This document shows, piece after piece, positions 16,007 through 23,141 of a DNA stretch of 36,922 bases. A program made the position numbers and the translations under genes. Below the pieces are notes generated by a model. It was not told the DNA's origin and searched no databases. It saw only the letters and a program-made list of their open reading frames with translations. The DNA is from a virus. Numbering within the stretch: position 1 is the stretch's first letter; each line of letters opens with the position of its first letter. The DNA lies in IMG/VR virus record IMGVR_UViG_3300048573_000149, positions 1 to 36,922 of that record. One strand, 5' to 3'.

Positions 16007-17471
16007 TCTCTAAGTTACCAGAGCTTGTATCTGCACCAGAAGGCGATGTTGCCGTACCTTCACCTGCAGTTTTAAAACCATCTCCACTGCGAGAAGTCAT
16101 AGCGGGTAAATAGTCTGCGTTTGGCTCTTCATCGTCAGGTAGACTATCTACACCAAGTGATTCTCTGACACGGTTTAATACTGCACGATCAATTTCAAGT
16201 ACAGATGTGCTACTAAATCTTTGGACCGCTTTACTGAATGATTCTAAGTCTTCGATCTCTAGATTATCAAAATCAATGTAACCCATGCGAGAAGTATTCC
16301 AACCGTTTAGTTCATATGTTTGTTTAATCAAATCTTCGTTAATAACATCACGAATCTTTTTAAGCATGGACTCTGCAGCAGTAGCAGATAAAGAGTTTTT
16401 AACTTGACCTAGAGCGTTAGAGCCATTGCCTGATTGACCTAGTACTAGAATATCAGCAAACAAGGAAGTCAAGATTAGATTTTTATAGTATTCTTTAATC
16501 TTAGAGGTATCCATTGCTTTACTACCGTTTAAAGATAGTAGTTCAAGTTCAAACAAAGGTTGCTTTGTATCAGGATCATGCGCTTGTGGTAGAATCAATG
16601 CAGACTGTTGGTTTAACTGCAAGTTACGCATTACGTTTTCATAGTATGCACGAATTGCTTTTTGATCAGGAGAAGCTTCTGAGGATAGGTACTGTGGAGG
16701 TAGCTTTAGCACAGGTAGACCAGCTAAATCTTTAGCTACACCATTAGCTTCAATCTCTTCGATTACGCTTAGGAAACGCCATGCAAGATAAGCATCACGT
16801 AGCATTGATTTACCGAAAGGATCACCCTTGTGTTTACCTGCGCGAAACAGCATAATCTTGCTGCGAGGTAAAATTACTTCATTATTTGTGCGGCTACTGT
16901 ATCGATTGTAAACATCAGAGATAGCTGAAAGGTTTTGCTTTACACCTTTTACTTCGTTACCGTCTTCACTGAAGATGAACTTTTCAATAGTTTCTTGATT
17001 ACGAATTGGTAGTTTCTTCCAACCAATAACACCGTCATTGTATTTTGAACCGTTGGATTTTAAACGTCTACGATATACTTTTTCATGCACAGAAAAACCA
17101 TACATATTAGCAGACATTGCTTCAGATATAAATTCAGACCATGTTTGATCTGTCAAGTCTTGCATCATTTCATTGATGATTTTAGCATGTTCAGTCTCTT
17201 CAGGTGTAGCATCTGCAACAGGCTTGAACTTCCAATCGGCTTTACTTACAATATTTTCAAACAATGTCAACGCAGAATTAATCGTAGCGTGATAAGACAT
17301 TTGTTTATAAGTATTAATACTGTTAGGAAAGTTCAGTTCTCTTTTGAGTTCATCATTAGAAACACCGTTGAAGACATTTAAACCAAGATAACCTGATTCG
17401 CTTAATTTGAAGCGATCTGGCGTATCATCCAGTGCTTTTTGTACTGAGTTGTTTTGTGATTTACGTGCCAT
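15996..17471 (-). CDS. Portal protein, DUF935-like
   Basis: 491 residues. FENIVSKADWKFKPVADATP, MSANMYGFSVHEKVYRRR, VIGWKKLPIRNQETIEKF, SKIMLFRAGKHKGDPFGKSM and LAGLPVLKLPPQYL are the usual landmarks of DUF935-type phage portals as I know them. The C-terminus is disordered (Asp/Ser/Gly-rich). AAAGGAG precedes the ATG. It lies right after TerL. It forms the dodecameric ring for DNA entry. Confidence 0.9.
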   Translation of the reverse strand: MARKSQNNSVQKALDDTPDRFKLSESGYLGLNVFNGVSNDELKRELNFPNSINTYKQMSYHATINSALTLFENIVSKADWKFKPVADATPEETEHAKIINEMMQDLTDQTWSEFISEAMSANMYGFSVHEKVYRRRLKSNGSKYNDGVIGWKKLPIRNQETIEKFIFSEDGNEVKGVKQNLSAISDVYNRYSSRTNNEVILPRSKIMLFRAGKHKGDPFGKSMLRDAYLAWRFLSVIEEIEANGVAKDLAGLPVLKLPPQYLSSEASPDQKAIRAYYENVMRNLQLNQQSALILPQAHDPDTKQPLFELELLSLNGSKAMDTSKIKEYYKNLILTSLFADILVLGQSGNGSNALGQVKNSLSATAAESMLKKIRDVINEDLIKQTYELNGWNTSRMGYIDFDNLEIEDLESFSKAVQRFSSTSVLEIDRAVLNRVRESLGVDSLPDDEEPNADYLPAMTSRSGDGFKTAGEGTATSPSGADTSSGNLENAA

Positions 17472-17486
17472 TAACGGCTCCTTTAA

Positions 17487-18953
17487 TTATGAAACTAGTG
17501 AACTTTGAAATGTAGGGATATTGGAACCTGTGATGCTTCCATCAAATGGGTTAGTACCTGTGAAGTCTGGTAGTGAGAATGTAGGAATAACCAATTCCTT
17601 ATTTAATAGTAAGAATGCATCAGAACAGCAATCTACTTGGTCATCTTTTTTCTTTGGGTCACCATCGAAAATTTCAAGTTCATCGTAAAATGCTTTATTC
17701 CAATCAGCTTTAACTACGTTTACGAAACCAGATTGTGCTACACTTGAAAATGGTGCAAAACGAGTTATCTTCGACTTAACAGGTTTAGAGAGTCTTACGT
17801 TGAAGCCCATCTCTGCCAATCTTCTTTGTAAGTCTCTAGCATATGCACCAGCAGCAGCAGCGGGATCAATTGGAATTGAAATTGTAACTTCTTGTCCGTC
17901 TCTTACTGCAGTTTCGAATATTAACTGCTCAACCTTGTGAACTCTATCTCTTAAAGATACAACATCTTCCACCGTATACACATTGGTAGCGTCTTTAGAA
18001 ATTAAAACACCACGAGTATAATCTGGATTAGGATATTGCTCAGATGGGGCAGAAAAAGCCGTGTCCCATGCTCTTACTCGTCTTTTAGCCCTACCGTTAG
18101 GTAAATAAACTTCTTCTACCCATTCCCTTTTAAACATACCCGATGTCTGCTGACGAGCATACCATGATCCCAGTAAAAGTCTTTCCATTTCAACTCTAGG
18201 TAAAGCTTTCAATTTTGATACATATGTAGGATCAGCCTTCATTAATGGAGGATTATCGTATATCGTACCGGGTACAAACATAAAAGTTAAAATACCGGAC
18301 TGATCACCTGACCCATAAATTGATTCTAATTCTTCTCTGGTGTCGGCCCACGCTAATTGACCACCAGCAACTTGAACCATATATCGCATTGGGTAAACAT
18401 CTTTTCGAATAGGGATACCTCTTTCGTCCAATGCAAATTCAACCCATTCACGAATAAAACTATCATAATCAGGGTTGCCCGTAGCAAAAGCTTGTTTTTT
18501 ATAATCCACAGATGTAGACCGCAATCTAGACAACATATAAACTACGTTATCTTGATTTAATTGTTGTATCTCATCAAAGCCTAAAAATGTCAACTCTGCG
18601 CCCTGATAATTATATTTGTCAGAAGCATTGTCTAGATATCCGAATTTTAAAGTAGCACCTGAACTGAAAATTAACTCTTGTTCCCGAACTTTAATTCTCA
18701 ACTTAGGGTCTACCTTTTTATAAAGATTAATAGCTGAGTCAAACAGGCCACCCGGATTTGAAATCTGTTTAGTGGTACGTCTAAAAATTACACCTCTAGT
18801 TCTAGGGTGATGACAAAACTTTAAAAAAGCACCAAGTAAACAATGTGACTTACCTGCCCCGGCTGCGCCACCATAAAATGTAATATCTGCAGTACTCATT
18901 AAGAATTGTTCTTGAGCACTAGATGCAGGTGAAAAGACTAAATTACTTGACAC
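17487..18953 (-). CDS. Terminase large subunit
   Basis: 488 residues. ATPase: GGAAGAGKSH (Walker A, about residue 28), FRRTTKQISNPGG (adenine/Arg region), LTFLGFDEIQ (Walker B, about 125), AFATGNP (coupling motif). Nuclease: RRVRAWDTAFS (first Asp, about 300), IPIDPAAAAG (second) and KKDDQVDCCSDAF (third acidic set, about 450). It packages DNA into the head. It starts with GTG at 18953; its AAGGGAAATAATA ribosome site lies inside the end of the upstream endonuclease gene, with an 11-base overlap. Confidence 0.95.
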   Translation of the reverse strand: MSSNLVFSPASSAQEQFLMSTADITFYGGAAGAGKSHCLLGAFLKFCHHPRTRGVIFRRTTKQISNPGGLFDSAINLYKKVDPKLRIKVREQELIFSSGATLKFGYLDNASDKYNYQGAELTFLGFDEIQQLNQDNVVYMLSRLRSTSVDYKKQAFATGNPDYDSFIREWVEFALDERGIPIRKDVYPMRYMVQVAGGQLAWADTREELESIYGSGDQSGILTFMFVPGTIYDNPPLMKADPTYVSKLKALPRVEMERLLLGSWYARQQTSGMFKREWVEEVYLPNGRAKRRVRAWDTAFSAPSEQYPNPDYTRGVLISKDATNVYTVEDVVSLRDRVHKVEQLIFETAVRDGQEVTISIPIDPAAAAGAYARDLQRRLAEMGFNVRLSKPVKSKITRFAPFSSVAQSGFVNVVKADWNKAFYDELEIFDGDPKKKDDQVDCCSDAFLLLNKELVIPTFSLPDFTGTNPFDGSITGSNIPTFQSSLVS

Positions 18954-20124
18954 TATTATTTCCCTTGTTTCTAATAATCGTTAAAATGTGTGCAACTACT
19001 TCATCACGAGTTAGAAATTTCCAGTTATAACCCATCGCAGGTTTATTATTTTTACAGCACTTACTTATCCAATCTGCGGTACTTTCAGTAAAATCAGAAA
19101 AAGATTTAGCAGCGTCATTTGGTCCCCAATAAACATTACCATCTGATCTTAACAGTACTTTTTCTAGATTGGTTATAGGTGCTGTAACTTGTTGCATATC
19201 AGAATAATCTGTAGTAAAAGTCTTATGAATTTCTTCATTAAAATCTTCAACAATATAACCAGAAAATATTACAAAAGGATATTTTTTATTACAAACCATT
19301 TTTGCAGCACAGTAAGCAGCAGGACTTCTTTTTATGTAATTCGCAAAATCTCTTTGTGAATTGAATAAGTAAAGACCGTTTACAAGTACCTTAGTTGATA
19401 CAGCATCAATAAGTTTATTATTTTGACCCGCCTCTGACCTTTTACGGTAAATTTCTTTACGTAATTCTCTATTTTTTTCTTTATCAACTGTCAACCAATG
19501 CCTTTTAATTTTTTCTGACATGTCTCTACGGTACTCTTCAGTATGGTGTTCAGCACGTTTTTCAACAGCTTTTTGTACTTTTTCTTTATCTAACAACCAA
19601 GATGTTTTTCTTAACTTGTCAGCTTCTTTTTCCTCGTCTGTCATAGTTGCATATCTTGCTTTTTGAATCTCAGATAACTTTTGATAGTGAGAAGGATTGG
19701 ACTTGTGCTTTTCTACTTCTTTTTCAATTCTTTCAGATAACTCTTGCAGTAGTTCTGGATTTTCCAACAGTCTCTTTTGGAAAGCTTTTCGCATAACTTC
19801 TCTTGTTTCTTCAGTATGCTTATAACCTGTAGTAGAGACACCACCAATTGTCATATTTACCAAAGAACTCAAACCGTATTTTTCGATTTGTTCAATTTCA
19901 AGTTGAAACGCTTGTTCTTCTGTTAAAGATGAGAACAATATTTCAACAGATCGTCCGTGTTTGTTTACAACACGTTTCCAGTGTTGACTTCTAGAACTTT
20001 TATTCCAAGCTCTTTTACCCTTACCTTTACCTACATAAAATACAGAGTTGTCATCTAACCTGCGATGTAAGTAAACATAATAAATAGGATTTGTGTCTAA
20101 CCCGTTTAAGGTTTCTAAATTCAT
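18943..20124 (-). CDS. GIY-YIG homing endonuclease with NUMOD3 and NUMOD1-like repeats, between terS and terL
   Basis: 393 residues. Residues 12-95: nuclease (YYVYLHRRLDDNSVFYVGKG, RAWNKSSRSQHWKRVVNKHG, FQLEIEQIEKYG). Residues 95-230: basic NUMOD3-like helices (GYKHTEETREVMRKAF, YRRDMSEKIKRHW). Residues 235-390: two NUMOD1/IENR1-like modules (NGLYLFNSQRDFANYIKRSP and GNVYWGPNDAAKSFSDFTES then WISKCCKNN). The gene splits terS from terL and supplies the terL ribosome site. GAGGAGAATAAA precedes the ATG, and the leader carries RNA copy C. Confidence 0.92.
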   Translation of the reverse strand: MNLETLNGLDTNPIYYVYLHRRLDDNSVFYVGKGKGKRAWNKSSRSQHWKRVVNKHGRSVEILFSSLTEEQAFQLEIEQIEKYGLSSLVNMTIGGVSTTGYKHTEETREVMRKAFQKRLLENPELLQELSERIEKEVEKHKSNPSHYQKLSEIQKARYATMTDEEKEADKLRKTSWLLDKEKVQKAVEKRAEHHTEEYRRDMSEKIKRHWLTVDKEKNRELRKEIYRKRSEAGQNNKLIDAVSTKVLVNGLYLFNSQRDFANYIKRSPAAYCAAKMVCNKKYPFVIFSGYIVEDFNEEIHKTFTTDYSDMQQVTAPITNLEKVLLRSDGNVYWGPNDAAKSFSDFTESTADWISKCCKNNKPAMGYNWKFLTRDEVVAHILTIIRNKGNNSVK

Positions 20125-20144
20125 TTTATTCTCCTCAGAATAAG

Positions 20145-20210
20145 CCTCAAATAAACAAACTGGCAGGTAAGTGAGGAGCTTACTTTTCGATCCGTCGATC
20201 TAGCCAATCT
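20145..20210 (-). ncRNA. Pseudoknotted leader RNA, copy C (upstream of endonuclease 18943-20124)
   Basis: Minus strand. P1 AGAUUGGC (20210-20203) pairs with GCCAGUUU (20164-20157), with two G-U pairs. Then UA, a GAUC/GAUC hairpin with GACG loop, GAAAA (20188-20184), P3 GUAAG/CUUAC (20183-20179 with 20171-20167), CUGC. Loop bases CCUCA pair with UGAGG (20149-20145), 7 nt after P1'. The whole loop CUCCUCA is also fully complementary to UGAGGAG (20137-20131), which contains the ribosome site, so a switch between two pairings is possible. It starts 6 nt after the terS stop. Confidence 0.72.
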
Positions 20211-20216
20211 ATAAAA

Positions 20217-20558
20217 TTAATCTGCGTTAACCATCTTCAAGCTAAAGACAGGTGCATTATTTTGCTGTACTTCTACACCAGCTTCATCTGCCTTCTCTTC
20301 ACCATCGTATAAATCCAAAGTTAATCTACGGTAATTATCCAAAAGGATAGTTGCAGCTTTTAACTGGTTTTGGTGGCTGGCTTCCTGATTCTTCATGATG
20401 TTAGCTGCCTGTATGATAGCTTCGGCTACGTGAGGTTTTACCTTGCGTAGTAGCATGACTAGCTCACGCTCTTTTAACTCACGGTTAGTTGGTTTATCCA
20501 CGATGCTATCTCTGCGAGGGCGACCGTTCGGATTACCTGATTTACCTTTTTCGAACAT
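20217..20558 (-). CDS. Terminase small subunit, putative (DUF5681-like)
   Basis: 113 residues, starting MFEKGKSGNPNGRPRRDS, the signature of DUF5681-type proteins. The middle helices (ELVMLLRKVKPHVAEAIIQA, LKAATILLDNYRRLTLDLY) fit a DNA-recognition oligomer. AGGAGAATACAT precedes the ATG. It stands upstream of terL, apart from the inserted endonuclease. The role as small terminase rests on position plus this family resemblance. Confidence 0.75.
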   Translation of the reverse strand: MFEKGKSGNPNGRPRRDSIVDKPTNRELKERELVMLLRKVKPHVAEAIIQAANIMKNQEASHQNQLKAATILLDNYRRLTLDLYDGEEKADEAGVEVQQNNAPVFSLKMVNAD

Positions 20559-20570
20559 ATGTATTCTCCT

Positions 20571-20904
20571 GTGTATTAGTCCTGAGTACCGAATTCAGGG
20601 GTAGCATTTCGTTCTACCGGCTCGACAACTCACGCATAAACCTTAATAAAATACTTGGCGGTAATTTACTCAAAGATAACCTTTGTTTTACTTCGTGCTA
20701 TGTATCGAAGGACGCCCGGAGATTACTCTCCTAACCTTAACATCAAAGGTCACCAAGGTAGGTTTGGTATGTCCTTTGTCTATGGACAGTGGACAGTGTA
20801 AGTATGCGTTTTAAATTATAGCGTAGGCGCATCCCCTGCTATCTTCCCGTAATAGCCGAAGCTATCTCTCGAACGGTTCTTTGGTGGGCACTTCTGGTAA
20901 CGAT
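20571..20904 (-). other. Hairpin-rich non-coding region between tRNAs and terS
   Basis: About 330 bases with no convincing gene. On the minus strand I see perfect or near-perfect hairpins: AUAGC-UUCG-GCUAU (20865-20852) inside CCGU/ACGG, a second AUAGC that could take the downstream GCUAU, GGAGA-GUAA-UCUCC (20731-20718), CUUCG/CGAAG (20710-20691), CAAAG-GUUAU-CUUUG (20685-20671), CCUGA/UCAGG (20599-20581). A tandem TGGACAG repeat is near 20783-20797. Short frames such as one beginning MDRYQKCPPKNRSRDSF (start about 20907) exist but are weak. It could be a structured RNA in the tRNA transcript. Confidence 0.5.
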
Positions 20905-20968
20905 CCATACGACCTGTAGTAGCGCTGGTTTTACAGACCAGACCGTCTCCTTAACGGTATACGTATCC
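20905..20968 (-). other. tRNA-Thr(UGU)-like element lacking a T arm
   Basis: Minus strand: acceptor-like AUACG/CGUAU, D arm ACCG-loop with GG-CGGU, a perfect anticodon arm CUGGU-CUGUAAA-ACCAG (anticodon UGU), then only about 13 nt before the acceptor strand returns. No TTCRANY loop is present. It is either a decayed tRNA or an armless tRNA-like RNA. It directly precedes the four regular tRNAs' 3' side in the same transcript. Confidence 0.45.
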
Positions 20969-20975
20969 TAATTGT

Positions 20976-21053
20976 TGGTCTATGTAGATGGATTTGAACC
21001 ACCGGAATCCTGACCCCAAATCAGGTGACTTAACCAGACTAGCCTATACATAG
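20976..21053 (-). tRNA. tRNA-Pro (UGG)
   Basis: Acceptor CTATGTA/TACATAG, anticodon arm CCTGA-TTTGGGG-TCAGG, T loop TTCAAAT, discriminator A and encoded CCA. All four arms form. Confidence 0.95.
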
Positions 21054-21059
21054 ATTAAT

Positions 21060-21149
21060 TGGCAGAAGTAACAGGATTCGAACCTGTGGGCAGCTTTCAC
21101 CACCGATGGTTTAGCAAACCATTGCCATAAGCCACTCGACCATACTTCT
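21060..21149 (-). tRNA. tRNA-Ser (GCU)
   Basis: Acceptor AGAAGTA/TACTTCT, anticodon arm ATGGT-TTGCTAA-ACCAT, a long class II variable arm, T loop TTCGAAT, discriminator G and encoded CCA. Confidence 0.95.
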
Positions 21150-21156
21150 GTAATAT

Positions 21157-21231
21157 TGGCTGGCAAACGTGGGATCGAACCACGGACCGAACGGTTAACA
21201 GCCGTTTGCTCTACCTCTGAGCTATATGCCA
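21157..21231 (-). tRNA. tRNA-Asn (GUU)
   Basis: Acceptor TGGCATA/TTTGCCA with one U-U mismatch, D arm GCTC/GAGC, anticodon arm AACGG-CTGTTAA-CCGTT, T loop TTCGATC, discriminator G and encoded CCA. Confidence 0.95.
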
Positions 21232-21412
21232 AAATTAATCCAACTGTGACCTTATGCTCTTTCCGTTGGCGATTGAGCAGCCGAACTTTTTACGTAGTTG
21301 ACGAACACCTAGTGCCGTACAGCGGAATACACGTTTATTTGAAAGTTCCGATAGCACCCATAGTCACTAACAACCGTTGAATGGATGATCTTACCAGTTC
21401 CATTATTTGCTC
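21232..21412 (-). other. Non-tRNA spacer between tRNA-Asn and tRNA-Glu, with a possible small ORF
   Basis: 180 bases without a tRNA. One frame stays open for over 40 codons and ends at 21235, with a protein-like end LRKKFGCSIANGKSIRSQLD, but no ATG and no ribosome site. Another frame starts MELVRSSIQRLLVTMGAIG (22 codons). A GAACUUU/AAAGUUC inverted repeat is also present. I cannot decide between coding and structured RNA. Confidence 0.35.
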
Positions 21413-21487
21413 TGGAGCTACCACGGAGAATCGAACTCCGCTTCTTAGGATGAAAACCTAATGTCCTGACCGATAGACGATGGTAGC
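21413..21487 (-). tRNA. tRNA-Glu (UUC)
   Basis: Acceptor GCTACCA/TGGTAGC, anticodon arm TTAGG-TTTTCAT-CCTAA, T arm CGGAG-TTCGATT-CTCCG, encoded CCA. Confidence 0.95.
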
Positions 21488-21491
21488 AAAT

Positions 21492-21562
21492 TGGATGCGG
21501 AGGAAGGACTTGAACCTTCTGCGCCGAGCTTATGAGACTGACGGATACCCTGAATCCCCGCA
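21492..21562 (-). tRNA. Atypical tRNA-Met-like (CAU), shortened D region
   Basis: From the anticodon loop CTCATAA to the encoded CCA it fits: variable loop, T arm GAAGG-TTCAAGT-CCTTC, acceptor TGCGGGG/CTCCGCA. But there are only 21 nt before the anticodon stem instead of 26, so the D stem (GGAT/ATCC) would have to share bases with the acceptor. The anticodon stem has a C-C mismatch. It may be decayed, or a tRNA that folds unusually. CAU could also be Ile2. Confidence 0.55.
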
Positions 21563-21569
21563 ATATTCT

Positions 21570-21767
21570 TTATACAGAATCACCTGTATCTTCGTAATCA
21601 TCATAGATTACGGCTTGTGTTTTACCAGAAGGATGTCTTAGTAATTCTACTTCAACTTGCATCTCAGAGTCAATTTCATCTAAAACAATAGACTGACAAG
21701 CATCGCATTCAAAACTTTGATTGAACGCAGAATGTTTGAAATATTTGTCACAAATTACGCATCTCAT
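21570..21767 (-). CDS. Small zinc-ribbon protein
   Basis: 65 residues from the ATG at 21767. The frame extends to 21818, but a strong promoter (21789-21818) lies inside that extension, so the transcript begins about 21782 and the later start is preferred; AAGAAGAATACCT precedes it. MRCVICDKYF and SFECDACQS give two CxxC pairs that can bind zinc. The remaining part is acidic. Function unknown. Confidence 0.7.
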   Translation of the reverse strand: MRCVICDKYFKHSAFNQSFECDACQSIVLDEIDSEMQVEVELLRHPSGKTQAVIYDDYEDTGDSV

Positions 21768-21788
21768 AGGTATTCTTCTTATTCTTTC

Positions 21789-21818
21789 ATTATAGACATA
21801 AACATAGTCGTTTGTCAA
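21789..21818 (-). promoter_or_regulatory. Strong promoter for the zinc-ribbon gene and tRNA transcript
   Basis: Minus strand: TTGACA (21813-21818), 18-nt spacer, TATAAT (21789-21794). The start is about 15 bases before the zinc-ribbon ATG. This is the closest match to the sigma70 consensus in the tRNA region. Confidence 0.82.
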
Positions 21819-21839
21819 GTATGGTGTACAAATTTTATT

Positions 21840-22017
21840 ATTAGCGCTGGTTACTAGTCCAGCTCATACTGAAGCATCTAAAGCTGAAAGGAGGAAAGGG
21901 CAATTAGACTAACATATGAAGGTTTAATTCTATGCAGGTTTTAGTCTTTTGTTTCCTCGGCAGGTTTACACCTCTTAATAGTATAATTTACACAAGGAGT
22001 ATAACTTAATTTACATA
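21840..22017 (-). other. Non-coding transcript region with a long two-part hairpin
   Basis: On the minus strand 21959-21892 folds as GAGGAAA/UUUCCUC (21959-21953 with 21898-21892) and AGACUAA/UUAGUCU (21948-21942 with 21913-21907), with the repeated phrase AAACCUGC inside and before it. At 21842-21868 a GCUGG-loop-CCAGC arm followed by CGCUA matches the anticodon-arm side of the Thr-like element at 20905-20968. No gene is seen. It is transcribed from the promoter at 22027-22055. Confidence 0.45.
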
Positions 22018-22026
22018 GAAGCCTTG

Positions 22027-22055
22027 ATTATAGCACATGAATACTGAAATTTCAA
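22027..22055 (-). promoter_or_regulatory. Promoter upstream of the structured region and tRNAs
   Basis: Minus strand: TTGAAA (22050-22055), 17-nt spacer, TATAAT (22027-22032), TGC before the -10. No gene starts within 250 bases downstream, so its first product is non-coding RNA. Confidence 0.8.
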
Positions 22056-22112
22056 GAGAAATATCAGTGATTCTCACAATATCAGTCAAATACACTTACG
22101 TCTTTAACTGTA

Positions 22113-22604
22113 TCAGTCAAATACACAATACTTGTTTAAAATCTTAGCGTACTTGAGTTGAAGCTTTGTGTATAACCTTTTTGCTATAACTACATCTTGC
22201 ACAACTAAAATTTTATCTTTAGAGTTTTCTTTCCAAGTTAGCAAATATGAGAATACATCCTTAGCATGTGGATTTAGTTTTAAAGCACCAGATAAATTTC
22301 TATGAGCTTCTTTAATAATATTATATATTTTCTTAGGTATTAATTTTAGATTAATATAACGATAATCAGTTTCATCTAAGTTTTTATGTAAGACTACTTT
22401 ATCTTTTTGCACAATAATATTTTGCACAAGTTCAATTGCTAACTTATTAGCTTTAAACTTTAATCTTTTACTATTTTTATAGAATATAATGTATCCATCT
22501 TCATTTGGAAATATTCTCCTGTATCTGCAGTTATTCTTTAAGATGAAGAATGATCCTTCTATAATATCATAATCTATGGTTTCTTTTAGTTCTGTTGTGT
22601 TCAT
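22113..22604 (-). CDS. Hypothetical basic protein, possibly derived from an HNH-type fold
   Basis: 163 residues, Lys/Ile-rich. The part DGYIIFYKNSKRLKFKANKL then VLHKNLDETDYRYINLKLI follows the order of HNH_3 endonucleases (beta hairpin, His helix, then D-x-x-YxNL), but the catalytic His-Asn-His are not all present. AAGGTGCAACT precedes the ATG. It may be a decayed or repurposed endonuclease, or something unrelated. No function is claimed. It is the first gene of the leftward half after the divergent control region. Confidence 0.6.
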   Translation of the reverse strand: MNTTELKETIDYDIIEGSFFILKNNCRYRRIFPNEDGYIIFYKNSKRLKFKANKLAIELVQNIIVQKDKVVLHKNLDETDYRYINLKLIPKKIYNIIKEAHRNLSGALKLNPHAKDVFSYLLTWKENSKDKILVVQDVVIAKRLYTKLQLKYAKILNKYCVFD

Positions 22605-22860
22605 AGTTGCACCTTATATTTTTGCACAATCATAAGTTTAGCTTAAACGCTCTATACGCTCGTTTTAAGCCTTCAGGCTACATACCCCTAGACTATCTTA
22701 AATTAGCTCCTTGTAGCGCCTTCTAGGGGCTTTGCTGAAGGTTTTACCTGAGCAGAATCAACTACAAATGACAAACAAGCCTTCTGCAAGAAAGCCCACC
22801 GGCTTGAGGACATACTTAGCGGAGCACAAAAGAAAATAATAAATCGCGTAAGTTATAATA
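22605..22860 (-). other. Long untranslated leader with hairpins and a possible 36-residue ORF
   Basis: Minus strand features: GCUUAAAACG/CGUUUAAGC stem with one bulge (about 22634-22663), AGCC-UGAA-GGCU (about 22664-22675), CUAGGGG/CCCCUAG arms about 32 nt apart. A frame at 22813-22703 (MSSSRWAFLQKACLS to KPLEGATRS) looks protein-like but has no ribosome site. The leader of gene 22113-22604 would be over 450 nt if it starts at the 23087-23114 promoter. Confidence 0.4.
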
Positions 22861-23086
22861 TAGATTATATTATAAGATAAACATAGGTTATATTGGTTAT
22901 ACCTATATAACACCGTACAATATAGCTTAAGGTATTTTATATCTTATAATATCATAGTATCAAATAACGTTAACATCTAATGTTACTATCTATAGTACTA
23001 TTAGATATTAACATCTAAGGTTACAGATATAGTAACATAGATTATAACATATATTTAACTGTAGTTATATACGTTAGTATATTCTT
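22861..23086. repeat. Very AT-rich region with direct and inverted repeats
   Basis: About 225 bases that are nearly all A and T with scattered GTTA. TTAACATCTAAnGTTAC occurs twice about 40 bases apart (near 22970-23030), each followed by a TATAGTA stretch; TAACATCTAATGTTA is itself palindromic; ATAGGT/ACCTAT arms lie near 22890. It separates leftward and rightward transcription. It may be a replication start, a regulator binding site or both. Confidence 0.55.
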
Positions 23087-23114
23087 AGTGTAGCACAGGT
23101 TTTCAGTTTGTCAA
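23087..23114 (-). promoter_or_regulatory. Leftward promoter of the divergent pair
   Basis: Minus strand: TTGACA (23109-23114), 16-nt spacer, TACACT (23087-23092). Its -35 is 27 bases from the -35 of the rightward promoter. Confidence 0.65.
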
Positions 23115-23141
23115 GTTTTATTTTAAATATTTGTGCAATGC

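Noticed and set aside
20571-20904. Extra tRNAs between tRNA-Pro and terS
   Set aside because: Apart from the armless Thr-like element, no TTCRANY T loop with an acceptor stem could be found; hairpins such as ACCUU-UGAUGUU-AAGGU lack U33.
22703-22813. A 36-residue frame in the leader of 22113-22604 as a transposase (TnpB-like) remnant
   Set aside because: No ribosome site and only a vague resemblance in its end; no insertion sequence ends or target duplications were seen.
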